Of a DNA stretch of 64,000 bases, positions 12,154 to 23,118 are shown one piece after another. The notes beneath the pieces are model-generated. The model was given only the letters and a program-made list of their open reading frames with translations. It was not told the DNA's origin and searched no databases. The stretch covers positions 62,001-126,000 of the forward strand of contig NW_027195532.1 in assembly GCF_038502225.1 (NCBI RefSeq), written 5' to 3'. The first letter of the stretch is position 1, and each line of letters starts with the position of its first letter. This DNA comes from Cherax quadricarinatus. Its lineage: Eukaryota > Arthropoda > Malacostraca > Decapoda > Parastacidae. Both the position numbers and the translations under genes were made by a program.

Positions 12154-15112
12154 TTAGTTGACGGGGTGTATCAGGGAGATAAGATGTTTTCTAATGGTAG
12201 TTTTGAAGGTGATGAATGTGTCTGCAGTTCTAGAGTTCTCAGGTAGGGTATTCCAGATTTTAGGGCCTTTGACATACATTGAATTTTTGTAAAGGTTTAG
12301 TCGGACACGGGGAATGTCGTAGAGATGTTTGTTTCTGGTGTTATGCCTGTGGGTTCTGTCACAACTATCAAGAAAGCATTTAAGGTCAAGGTTGATATTA
12401 GAGTTTAAGGCCCTGTAGATATAGATTGCACAGTAGTAAGTGTGGATGTACTGAACTGGGAGTAAGTTTAGATCTTTGAAGAGTGGGGGGGTGTGCTGCC
12501 AGGGATGGGATTTAGTGATTATTCTTACTGCAGCTTTTTGTTGGGTTATTATTGGCTTTAGGTGTGTTGCTGCAGTTGATCCCCAAGCACAAATAGCATA
12601 GGTGAGGTATGGATAAATAAGTGAGTGGTATAGTGTGAGAAGGGCATTTTGCGGCACGTAGTATCGTATCTTGGAGAGGATCCCAACCGTTTTGGATACT
12701 TTTTTGGCTATATGCTGGATATGGGTGCTGAAATTCAGGTTATTGTCAAGGTATAAGCCTAAGAATTTTCCCCCATTATTTCTGGTAATTAGAGTGTTGT
12801 CAATCTTAATGTTAATTTGTGCATCTCCTGCTCTGCTACCAAACATAATATAGTAAGTTTTGTCAGTGTTAAGCGTAAGTTTGTTGGCTGTCATCCAAGT
12901 CGATATTTTAATTAGCTCCTCATTCACAATGGTGTTAAGGGTGGCAAGATTAGGGTGAGAGATGACATAAGTCGTGTCATCAGCAAAGAGAATGGGTTTT
13001 AGGTGTTGGGATACGTTTGGTAGGTCATTGATGTATATGAGGAAGAGCAGGGGACCAAGGACACTTCCCTGAGGAACTCCAGTATCAAGTGGCCGTGTTG
13101 CTGATGCTGTGTCTTTAATGGTGACGTACTGATACCTATTAGTAATGTAAGATTTGAAATAAGCAAGCGCATGGCCTCTTATACCGTAGTGGTCAAGTTT
13201 GTGGAGTAGGATTTCGTGGTTTACTGTGTCAAAAGCTTTTCTTAGGTCAATAAAAATTCCTAGTGGATATTCCTTATTTTCCAGTGCTGTGTAAAGCAGA
13301 TCTAGCATTTTTTATGATTGCATCATTAGTGCTTTTATTTTTCCTGAATCCAAACTGGCAGGGGTTGAGTATGTTTTGAGCCGTTATAAATGAATACAGT
13401 CTCCTGTGCACAAGTTTCTCAAAGATTTTGGATAGCAATGGTAAGTTAGATATTGGCCTATAGTTGTTTAAGTCTGTGGGGTCACCACCTTTATGTATTG
13501 GTGTAACCCTTGCCATCTTGAGTAGTTTCGGGAAGGTGCTAGTCTCTATTGACTTGTTAAAAAGTAATGAAATAGCATGCGAAAGGACATGAGCCGCTCG
13601 CTTGTACAGTAATGGTGGGACATGAGACAGATTCCCCGAGTTATTTTCAAGTGACTTTATGATCTCAATGACTTCCGTGGGCTCAGTTGGTGCAAGATAG
13701 AAGGAATTAGGGAAATTTCCATCTAGGTAGTCCCCGGCATGGGCATTGGTATGTGGGATTTTACTGGCGAGACCAGATCCTATGTTTGAGAAGAAGTCGT
13801 TTATCTTGTTAGCTGTGTCAGTGGGATGTAGTGGTGTTTCATTAGGTTTAGTTAGGACAATATTCTTGGTTTTTCTCAGTTTGTGGGTCCCTAGAATCTG
13901 AGAGAGTGTTTTCCAGGTCTTTTTTATATCTCCTCTAGTGTCTGTGAATCTACTGGAGTAGTATAGTTGTTTGGCTTTTTTTATTACTTTGGTGAGAGCT
14001 GATGAATAGTGCTTAAGAATATCTTTGTGTATTAAGCCCTGTCTATATTGCTTTTCATATTGGTGTTTCTTGTCAATGGATTTCAGAATGGTGCTGGTTA
14101 GCCATGGGCAACCAAGCCGTTTGTTTGTGATCTGTTTTGTTTTTATAGGACAATGTTTGTTGTATAGTCTAAGTAATTTGTTAAGAAAGATGTCTGTCCA
14201 GTCATCAATACCATTGGCCTTGGAGAATTCTGTAGGCCAATCAACAGTCTCTAGGTCAGCTGTGAACTTCCTTACTGAGGCCTCGTCATGGAGTCTAAAT
14301 GAGACTTTGTTGTATTCAAGTGGTGGTTTACTAATGTTTGTCAGGAGGAAGGTAGGGTAGTGGTCTGTAGTGCTATCTGTGATTATCCCTGATTTAAGGG
14401 GGGCTAGTATATTGGTCCATATGTGGTCTATTATGGTTGCACTTGTCTCAGTGAGCCTGGTTGGTTTAGTTATTGTTGGTATGAGAAGTGTGTTGTTCAT
14501 ATTGTTGATGAAATCAGTTACAGGCTGATCATCTAGTAAGCCAAGGTTGATGTTGAAGTCTCCAGCTAAGAGAAGGTGGTGCTTATTCGTTTGTCTGTTT
14601 GTTATTAGTGACTTTAATTTCTCACTGAAATTTGGGATGTTTGTGTGAGGTATCCGGTAAATGGCACCAATTGTTATAGGCGTCTTAAGGTTTTTTACAG
14701 TAAAATTAGCAAAAATGTATTCCCCATATTCATCACTAAAGCAAGTGGTGCTAAGACAAGATAATTGGTTAGAGTAATAGATTGCAATACCACCCCCAAC
14801 TTGGTTTGTTCTGCAGTTGTGAATTGCTGTGTATCCTGGTAGAGGGTAGATATCTATTGTGTCCTGCTTAAGCCAGGTCTCAGTAAGAATAATGCAGGAG
14901 AAGGGTGTCTTTAGTGATTCAAGGAGTGCTAGGAGGTCATCATAGTGTTTGCTTAAGGACCTGATGTTGTAGTTTAGTACTGATAGACTTTTAGCATTGT
15001 TTAGGATAGTGCTGGCTTGTGATGCTGTGTAATAAAGGCAGTTACTTTCCAATAGGTTTTGATTGGGTGTCAGATTATGGAGGTTTAGATCAGGGTCAAC
15101 GTGATCAATCAT
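12154..15112 (-). pseudogene. LINE D ORF2 (endonuclease-RT), near-intact with one homopolymer frameshift
   Basis: Two overlapping frames, 15112-13274 (612 aa) and 13308-12154 (384 aa), make one non-LTR polyprotein of about 985 residues. Endonuclease motifs: LNYNIRSLSKH at the start, ILTETWLK, LLLAGDFNINL, and TDHYPTF as the catalytic DH segment. RT motifs: RVTPIHKGGDPTDLNNYRPI, FGFRKNKSTNDAI, GIFIDLRKAFDTVNH, GVPQGSVLGPLLFL and the catalytic LFADDTTYV at about 12970-12990. The only lesion I find is one extra A in the run at 13308-13313 (six T on the + strand); removing one restores the frame between NDAI and LDLLYTALENK. The C-terminus is complete. It is a Jockey/CR1/L2-group element; finer placement needs a tree. 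Confidence 0.88.
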
Positions 15113-15254
15113 CTTCTAGGTTTAAAATTATGGTTATTTATATCCTGTGTTGTGTGTTGAGTTCTATTACTGATATCTGTAGTGGTTGGAAGTTTGGACA
15201 AGTATATAGCTAGAGTATTTTGGTCATGTAGGGTATAGTCACTACTACACATAA

Positions 15255-15600
15255 TGAAGTTGATGTTGTCTGTGTGTTGTGCTGGAATGAACTAAAGTAC
15301 AACTAGGTATAAACTAGTAATATAAAAATACAAATTAAAAATAGAACAAGACTCTCACTTGTAATTGCACTAAGGTCTAATAATGACTTTTGTGGAGTCT
15401 CTGTTTTTGAGCTAGAGTGAGCTAAAGTACAATAGGTTTAATCTAATAATATAAAAGTACAAATTAAAAATAGCACTATTCTCTCACTAGTAATTGCACT
15501 GTGGTCTAATATAGTGAATTTGGTATTGACTATGCCTTGAGGTAGAATGAGCTATGGTACAACTGAATTTAATCTAATAATATAAAAATAGAGAGTGGTA
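15255..15600 (-). repeat. 130-bp tandem units upstream of LINE D (candidate 5' UTR monomers)
   Basis: A unit containing gctaaagtac, taatataaaa and tcactagtaattgcac recurs at exactly 130-bp spacing, starting 15281, 15411 and 15541 (the third partial, the first preceded by a partial unit). Copies differ by several substitutions. They lie upstream, in minus-strand sense, of the LINE D start at 15112. Repeated promoter-bearing monomers in a LINE 5' UTR are known from mouse L1; a promoter role here is inference. Confidence 0.7.
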
Positions 15601-16329
15601 GTTAAGAATGATGTGGTTATTATTGTAAAAAATATTTGCTTTTCCGAAGCTATAGTGCCTAATTGGGGTTGAATGTGTTTGTGTTGGTCAAAAAAATGTA
15701 TTTGAAAATGGAGGAGAACCAACAGAGAAGCTATGCATGCGCTGGGGCAGAGGGGAGGTCGAGACGGGGCATAAGGAGTCTCGTTGGGGATATAGGCTAG
15801 GAGAATGTGCTAGTTAACATGGAACCAGTAAATTGGTGGTTCTGATGGTCGAAACGTGGTTAGTGGTCCCACTTCATAATAGGAAGTGTCGTAACTGTTC
15901 CTAATGAAGAGGGAAGGAACGTAATTTGTGGGACCACTATAACCAGGTGGAAAAATTAGTAAATAATGAGGGACACCAAGCTTGGAAATGGTGCAACGAC
16001 ATGGAGAATGATCAGGGGAAAATACCCATGATTTAATCATCACTCATCAGTCTCCTCTAACATGTGTACAATTTATGAGATGTTAAGCCGTATGGAGGCC
16101 TCTGAAGTAATCAGTGATAATAACACTAAGTTAAGGAATGGTTGAAGTGAGATGAGGCGCCATTCCCCGAGTGAGTGAACATATGTTAAATTCGTGGTTC
16201 CTGTCCCGAGGATAGTTTAGTTTTTATGGAGTCACGACTTCTAAACCGGAACAAGCCAACGGATACCTCGTCCTGCTGGAATAAGAACCATATCGGTGCA
16301 GCAGGACATCGAAATGAGATGATGGATTA
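15601..16329. other. Non-coding DNA with a 12-bp inverted repeat
   Basis: No gene is supportable. A perfect 12-bp inverted repeat (tagtggtcccac at 15861-15872, gtgggaccacta at 15928-15939) encloses 55 bp. It might be part of the LINE D 5' region or of an unrecognised element. Confidence 0.5.
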
Positions 16330-17156
16330 CCTGGAGTTTACCTGGAGAGAGTTCCGGGGGTCAACGCCCCCGCGGCCCGGTCTGTGACCAGGCCTCCTGG
16401 TGGATCAGAGCCTGATCAACCAGGCTGTTGCTGCTGGCTGCACGCAAACCAACGTACGAGCCACAGCCCGGCTGGTCAGGAACCGACTTTAGGTGCTTGT
16501 CCAGTGCCAGCTTGAAGACTGCGAGGGATCTGTTGGTAATCCCCCTTATGTTTGCTGGGAGGCAGTTGAACAGTCTCGGGCCCCTGACACTTATTGTATG
16601 GTCTCTTAACGTGTTAGTGACACCCCTGCTCTTCATTGGGGGGATGTTGCATCGTCTGCCAAGTCTTTCGCTTTCGTAGTGAGTGATTTTCGTGTGCAAG
16701 TTCGGTATTAGTCCCTCTAGGATTTTCCAGGTGTATATAATCATGTATCTCTCCCGTCTGCGTTCCAGGGAATACAGGTTCAGGAACCTCAAGTACTCCC
16801 AGTAATTGAGGTGTTTTATCTCCGTTATGCGTGCCATGAAGGTTCTCTGTACATTTTCTAGGTCAGAAATTTCACCTGCCTTGAAAGGTGCTGTTAGTGT
16901 GCAGCAATATTCCAGCCTAGATAGAACAAGTGACCTGAAGAGTGTCATCATGGGCTTGGCCTCCCTAGTTTTGAAGGTTCTCATTATCCATCCTGCCATT
17001 TTTCTAGCAGATGCGATTGATACAATGTTATGGTCCTTGAAGGTGAGATCCTCCGACATGATCACTCCCAGGTCTTTGACGTTGGTGTTTCGCTCTATTT
17101 TGTGGCCAGAATTTGTTTTGTACTCTGATGAAGATTTAATTTCCTCGTGTTTACCA
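16330..17156 (-). mobile_element. LINE B2: 5'-truncated CR1-like copy
   Basis: The last 234 codons of LINE B ORF2 (17065-16361, minus) are open and nearly identical to B4, including LVLSRLEYCCTL, HLNYWEYLRFL and the C-terminus WSQTGPRGR. The copy ends at the family 3' terminus (ctccaggtaa in sense). The 5' break, at about 17157, is joined directly to LINE C1. The sequence on its 3' side is not LINE C, so either a deletion followed insertion or the join is chimeric. Confidence 0.88.
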
Positions 17157-17777
17157 TACCTTACCCTCTTCCATACATTTATTAAATAATTGCACCAACC
17201 ACTCCAAAACTATATCCCCACCTGCTTTTAACATTTCTATCTTTAACCCCTCAATCCCGGCTGCCTTACCCCCTTTCATTTTACCTACTGCCTCACGAAC
17301 TTCCCCCACACTCACAACTGGCTCTTCCTCACTCCTACAAGATGTTATTCCTCCTTGCCATATACACAAATCACAGCTTCCCTATCTTCATCAACATTTA
17401 ACAATTCCTCAAAATATTCCCTCCATCTTCCCAATACCTCTAACTCTCCATTTAATAACTCTCCTCTCCTATTTTTAACTGACAAATCCATTTGTTCTCT
17501 AGGCTTCCTTAACTTGTTAATCTCACTCCAAAACTTTTTCTTATTTTCAACAAAATTTATTGATAACATCTCACCCACTCTCTCATTTGCTCTCTTTTTA
17601 CATTGCTTCACCACTCTCTTAACCTCTCTCTTTTTCTCCATATACTCTTCCCTCCTTGCATCACTTCTACTTTGTAAAAACTTCTCATATGCTAACTTTT
17701 TCTCTCTTACTACTCTCTTTACATCATCATTCCACCAATCGCTCCTCTTCCCTCCCGCACCCACTTTCCTGTAACCT

Positions 17778-19172
17778 GGACCTGGAGTTTACCTGGAGAG
17801 AGTTCCGGGGGTCAACGCCCCCGCGGCCCGGTCTGAGACCAGGCCTCCTGGTGGATCAGAGCCTGATCAACCAGGCTGTTGCTGCTGGCTGCACGCAAAC
17901 CAACATATGAGCTACAGCCCGGCTGATCCAGAACTGACTTTAGGTGCTTGTCCAGTGCCAGCTTGAAGACTGCCAGGGGTCTGTTGGTAATCCCCCTTAT
18001 GTGTGCTGGGAGGCAGTTGAACAGTCTCGGGCCCCTGACACTTATTGTATGGTCTCTTAACGTGCTAGTGACACCCCTGCTTTTCATTGGGGGGATGGTG
18101 CATCGTCTGCCAAGTCTTTTGCTTTCGTAGTGAGTGATTTTCGTGTGCAAGTTCGGTACTAGTCCCTCTAGGATTTTCCAGGTGTATATAATCATGTATC
18201 TCTCCCTCCTGCGTTCCAGGGAATACAGGTTTAGGAACCTCAAGTGCTCCCAATAATTGAGGTGTTTTATCTCCGTTATGCGCGCCGTGAAAGTTCTCTG
18301 TACATTTTCTAGGTCGGCAATTTCACCTGCCTTGAAAGGTGCTGTTAGTGTGCAGCAATATTCCAGCCTAGATAGAACAAGTGACCTGAAGAGTGTCATC
18401 ATGGGCTTGGCCTCCCTAGTTTTGAAGGTTCTCATTATCCATCCTGTCATTTTTCTAGCAGATGCGATTGATACAATGTTATGGTCCTTGAAGGTGAGAT
18501 CCTCCGACATGATCACTCCCAGGTCTTTGACGTTGGTGTTTCGCTCTATTTTGTGGCCAGAATTTGTTTTGTACTCTGATGAAGATTTAATTTCCTCATG
18601 TTTACCATATCTGAGTAATTGAAATTTCTCATCGTTGAACTTCATATTGTTTTCTGCAGCCCACTGAAAGATTTGGTTGATGTCTGCCTGGAGCTTTGCA
18701 GTGTCTGCAATGGAAGACACTGTCATGCAGATTCGGGTGTCATCTGCAAAGGAAGACACGGTGCTGTGGCTGACATCCTTGTCTATGTCGGATATAAGGA
18801 TGAGGAACAAGATGGGAGCGAGTACTGTGCCTTGTGGAACAGAGCTTTTCACCGTAGCTGCCTCGGACTTTACTCTGTTGACGACTACTCTCTGTGTTCT
18901 GTTAGTGAGGAAATTATAGATCCATCGACCGACTTTTCCTGTTATTCCTTTAGCACGCATTTTGTGCGCTATTACGCCATGGTCACACTTGTCGAAGGCT
19001 TTTGCAAAGTCTGTATATATTACATCTGCATTCTTTTTGTCTTCTAGTGCATTTAGGACCTTGTCGTAGTGGTCCAATAGTTGAGACAGACAGGAGCGAC
19101 CTGTTCTAAAGTCATGTTGCCCTGGGTTGTGTAACTGATGGGTTTCTAGATGCGTGGTGATCTTGCTTCTTG
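17778..19172 (-). mobile_element. LINE B3: 5'-truncated CR1-like copy nested in LINE C1
   Basis: An uninterrupted 458-codon frame (19188-17812, minus; its first few codons are LINE C sequence) covers RT motifs YTDFAKAFDKCDH, SVPQGTVLAPILF and SSFADDTRI through the C-terminal WSQTGPRGR. Nearly identical to B4. It lies inside LINE C1 between cctgtaacc and gctgaacac. Compared with the empty site in C6 (43510-43530), about 9-12 bp of target are missing and there is no duplication. B3 is therefore younger than C1. Confidence 0.9.
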
Positions 19173-20149
19173 CTGAACACTCTAACACTACATTTTTAAA
19201 CCTACCCTATACCTCTTCGACCCCATTGCCTATGCTCTCATTTGCCCATCTATCCTCCAATAGCTGTTTATATCTTTCCCTAACTGCCTCCTCTTTTAGT
19301 TTATAAGCCTTCACCTCTCTCTTCCCTGATGCTTCTATTCTCCTTGTATCCCATCTACCTTTTACTCTCAGTGTAGCTACAACTAGAAAGTGATCTGATA
19401 TATCTGTGGCCCCTCTATAAACATGTACATCCTGAAGTCTACTCAACGGTCTTTTATCTACCAATACATAATCAAACAAACTACTGTCATTTTGCCCTAC
19501 ATCATATCTTGTATACTTATTTATCCTCTTTTTCTTAAAATATGTATTACCTATAAATAAACCCCTTTCCATACAAAGTTCAATCAAAGGGCTCCCATTA
19601 TCATTTACACCTGGAACCCCAAACTTACCTACCACACCCTCTCTAAAAGTTTCTCCTACTTTAGCATTCAGGTCCCCTACCACAATTACTCTCTCACTTG
19701 GTTCAAAGGCTCCTATACATTCACTTAACATCTCCCAAAATCTCTCTCCTCTGCATTCCTCTCTTCTCCAGGCGCATACACGCTTATTATGACCCACTTC
19801 TCGCATCCAACCCTTACTTTAATCCACATAATTCTTGCATTTACACATTCATATTCTATTTTCTCCTTCCATAACTGATCATTCAACATTACTGCTACCC
19901 CTTCCTTTGCTCTAACTCTCTCAGATTCTCCAGATTTAATCCCATTTATTTCCCAACACCGAAACTCTCCTACCCCCTTCAGCTTTGTTTCGCTTAGGGC
20001 CAGGACATCCAACTTCTTTTCATTCATAACATCAGCAATCATCTGTTTCTTGTCATCCGCACTACATCTACGCACATTTAAACAACCCAGTTTTATAAAG
20101 TTTTTCTTCTTCTCTTTTTTAGTATATGTCTACAGGAGAAGGGGTTACT

Positions 20150-20212
20150 GGTCACAGACCAGGCCGCGGGGGCGTTGACCCCCGGAACTCTCTCCAGGTA
20201 AACTCCAGGTAA
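20150..20212 (+). mobile_element. LINE B6: 63-bp solo 3' end with 3-bp target duplication
   Basis: The terminal 63 bp of LINE B (gtcacagaccaggccgcggg onward to ctccaggtaa) sit inside the 5' UTR of LINE C1. The homologous site in C6 (about 44496-44512) reads straight through ggggttactagccc. The trinucleotide act flanks both sides (20147-20149, 20213-20215). This is an extreme 5' truncation and fixes the 3' boundary of LINE B. Confidence 0.88.
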
Positions 20213-20360
20213 ACTAGCCCATTGCTCCCGGCATTTTAGTCGCCTCATACGACACGCATGGCTTACGGAGGAAAGATTCTTTTCCACTTCCCCATGGACA
20301 ATAGAAGAAATAAAGAAGAACAAGAGCTATTTAGAAAAAGGAGAAAAACCTAGATGTATG

Positions 20361-20363
<3 letters not shown>

Positions 20364-20458
<95 letters not shown>

Positions 20459-20460
20459 TA
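20364..20460. repeat. (AT)n microsatellite
   Basis: About 95 bp of near-pure AT repeat just upstream of the LINE C1 5' end and directly left of the 67-bp inverted repeat. Confidence 0.97.
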
Positions 20461-20597
20461 TGCAAAACAACCACTCTGAAAGAATAGAGAAATTCCAAGC
20501 GCTTTCGTGACTACTCACATTATCAAGTTCCTTGATAATGTGAGTAGTCACGAAAGCACTTGGAATTTCTCTATTCTTTCAGAGTGGTTGTTTTGCA
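20461..20597. repeat. 67-bp near-perfect inverted repeat, Penelope-like terminal sequence
   Basis: Arms 20461-20527 and 20531-20597 are complementary with one mismatch and a 3-nt loop, bounded on both sides by (AT)n. The right arm reads cttgataatg, gtgagtagtcac, then gaaagcac. That layout (CTGANGA-like box, self-complementary helix, GAAA) resembles a degenerate hammerhead motif as in Penelope-like element ends. The Penelope assignment is inference from this motif; the inverted repeat is plain. Confidence 0.7.
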
Positions 20598-20631
20598 TAT
20601 TCTGAAATCACCTGTTTTACTGTGATCTTAT

Positions 20632-20924
<293 letters not shown>

Positions 20925-21309
20925 AATAATTGAGACCACCAGCACCTGAAGGGTGTTCCCATGCAATGGAGTGTAAGAGAAGGAACCGCTTGGTAGCTAG
21001 TGGGTGAACCAACTGATTCTAGTAGCCCACAGTGATCAGAGGTCAGGTATGGTAATGTGATCAGTGGGAAGTTGGCAAGTTAATGAAAGGCTGAACCATC
21101 CCTAACTAGCAGTACACTGGTACCTGAAATACACATAATATAAGATCTTAACCAAAATAAACAATAAATGTAATATTCACAGTGGTATTTGCAGCATCAG
21201 ATAATATTATAAAGTTAACCATCTCCACTCTAGCTATCAAGGGAGATCGTTACGATGTAATATTAGATAGAACCACTCTACAAAATATGTTTTAACTGAA
21301 TCTTTTGTC
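20925..21309. other. Non-coding stretch, nothing recognised
   Basis: Moderate-complexity sequence with no open frame of note, no tRNA-like boxes and no similarity to the other families in the window. Confidence 0.5.
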
Positions 21310-21706
21310 CAAGATGCAACAGTGTCCAGCACTTTGTGGTGTACCCCACCTCTCCATCTTCCTGGAGTCCCTTCTGTCTCCTCTGTGAACACTTCTTTGA
21401 ATCTCATGTTTAGTTCCTCACATACTTTGCGGACATTTCTTGTAATCTCTCCTCCTTCCTTCCTCAGCCTGATTATCTGGTCCTTGACTGTTGTTTTCCT
21501 CCTGATGTGGCTGTATAACAGCTTCGGGTCAGATTTGGCTGTTGCTGCTATGTCGTTTTCATATTGTTATTGGGCCTCCCTTCTTACCTTTGCACATTCA
21601 TTTCTTGCTCTAAGACTTCTCTCCTTGTTCTATTGGATCCTTTGTCTTCTGAACTTCTTCCACTCTCTAGCACACTTGGTTTTGGCCTCTTTACACCAAT
21701 ATTCAT
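21310..21706 (-). pseudogene. LINE E2: CR1-like ORF2 linker fragment
   Basis: In minus-strand sense this reads EYWCKEAKTKCAREWKKF, then SDPKLLYSHIRRKT and LRKEGGEITRNVR, the region between endonuclease and RT of CR1-like LINEs. In-frame stops interrupt it. It probably belongs to the same family as E1 (9926-10850) and would follow that piece in a full element. It ends at the 5' target duplication of LINE A2. Confidence 0.7.
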
Positions 21707-21846
21707 GCAATCGCTGCCTGACCACGGTAGTGTGCGGTAGTGCTCTGCACCCCTCTGCTGTGTGTAGGCGAGCGCCCTTGTCAGTTACCTGGCTGCAGTG
21801 GTGTGAAGTGGTGCTGTCACACCTCGGCTAACAACTTAGGTGCACT

Positions 21847-23118
21847 GTGATCGTCAAGATGGCGGTTAGTCTGAGACGAAGGATAAATACTGTAGGCATC
21901 GAGCTACTTAAAGGAACGATAACGACCAGTTCTGCGCAAGTCTTATTGCCAAAGATCATACGGGAGACTTATGGAGTACAAGATAGTGACTTGTATGGTG
22001 TAGCATTGAACGGAGGACAACGAATTTTCGTCAAACTGCTATCAGCAAGGGTTTATGAATCGTTAATCACCAGGTTTCAGGACGTGAGTCTTAACGTCAC
22101 ACCAGCTGTCACTGTAAGAATGATAGATGTTTCACGGTATTATACGTGGATCAAGTTACGCAACGTTCCCTTTGAGGCGGACGAGGCAGATATAAGGAAA
22201 GTTTTTGAGAAGTATGGGACGGTGCATTATGCTCAACATGGTACGTGGGCGGCAGGAGCCTATGCTGGTTTTCCAGAGGGTTCTTTCAACCTCAAAATGA
22301 CTTTGAGGCACCAAATACCATCCTATGTGTACCTACAAGATTTCAGGACGCAGGTAATGGTAATGTACCCAGGACAACGACGTACATGCCGCCTATGTGG
22401 TGAGTATGATCACATAGCGGCGACCTGTGACAAGCGAAGACATGTGCCTGGACCTGTGGTGGACGTCGCAGCCCCTGCTTCAAAGGTGGCAGTTGAGGAA
22501 CAAACATCGGATGGAGGGCGTGGTGTTTTGTGGAGCGAGATAGTGGATCGGGCACACAGGACTGGTGGTGAGTTGGAGTCCCGCCCCCAACTGCCTGATC
22601 AGGTGTCGTCTCCTGTGGATAAGGAGGAGCAGCAAGTACAAGAGAAGGTTCTTGAGATTGAGGAGGAATTGGTGGAGGTGTTGAAGACGTTGTCACCACC
22701 AGAGAGGGACGTTACATCTGAGCGTGGTGTCATCGGAGAATCGTCGCTTCCAGAAAGTCTGAGACATGATAATTTGGGACGTGATGGTGGTTTGGAGTCG
22801 TCCATTGACTCATTAAACCATTCTCAGGTGGAGGTGGAGGTTCATCGAGAGGTAACATCTGACCAAGATATGTGTAACATGACTGTCACGAGAAAGAGGG
22901 CGGCTACATCAGATTCTGATGACGTCCTTACGCCTGCACAAAGGCCTGGGAAACAGACTGAGGTGAAGTGTGCAGGTAGTGGTGTAGGTGGTGGTAGCCA
23001 TGATAGGAGGCACCGGAAGAAGGGGGGAGGGAAAGAGAGCACTCTCAAAGTGTCAAACGTAAATTCAAGCTCTGGAGTTGTAAAGAGTGATGAGAGGAAG
23101 CAGGGGTGGAAACTTTAA
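21847..23118 (+). CDS. LINE A2 ORF1: CCHC zinc-knuckle nucleic-acid-binding protein
   Basis: 423 residues starting MAVSLRRRINTVG. ORF1 proteins of this class bind element RNA and form the ribonucleoprotein. Residues about 95-165 look RRM-like (YYTWIKLRNVPFEAD, ADIRKVFEKYGTV). A single CCHC knuckle follows at C181-x2-C184-x4-H189-x4-C194 (CRLCGEYDHIAATC). The rest is acidic, low-complexity sequence ending in a basic tail. The ATG is the first in frame, in the context gtcaagATGg. The last 13 bases overlap the ORF2 frame. The 68-residue N-terminal region recurs in A1, which supports the start. Confidence 0.9.
   Translation: MIVKMAVSLRRRINTVGIELLKGTITTSSAQVLLPKIIRETYGVQDSDLYGVALNGGQRIFVKLLSARVYESLITRFQDVSLNVTPAVTVRMIDVSRYYTWIKLRNVPFEADEADIRKVFEKYGTVHYAQHGTWAAGAYAGFPEGSFNLKMTLRHQIPSYVYLQDFRTQVMVMYPGQRRTCRLCGEYDHIAATCDKRRHVPGPVVDVAAPASKVAVEEQTSDGGRGVLWSEIVDRAHRTGGELESRPQLPDQVSSPVDKEEQQVQEKVLEIEEELVEVLKTLSPPERDVTSERGVIGESSLPESLRHDNLGRDGGLESSIDSLNHSQVEVEVHREVTSDQDMCNMTVTRKRAATSDSDDVLTPAQRPGKQTEVKCAGSGVGGGSHDRRHRKKGGGKESTLKVSNVNSSSGVVKSDERKQGWKL

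Larger units (their letters stand above)
17157..20345 (-). mobile_element. LINE C1: RTE-clade copy interrupted by LINE B3 and B6
   Basis: The 5' UTR, endonuclease and start of the RT of an RTE-clade LINE, read right to left. Endonuclease: 20075-19725 (KKLDVLALSETKLKG, IISVYAPG) and 19806-19207 (VIVVGDLNAKVG, DISDHFLVVATL). A linker at 17764-17345 and the RT N-terminus at 17369-17157 (GGKAAGIEGLKIEML) follow. LINE B3 interrupts it at 17778-19172, and a 63-bp LINE B end sits in its 5' UTR at 20150-20212; copy C6 shows both sites unoccupied. It stops at B2 on the left and at (TA)n on the right. Small frameshifts (near 19760 and 17357) make it inactive. Confidence 0.88.
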
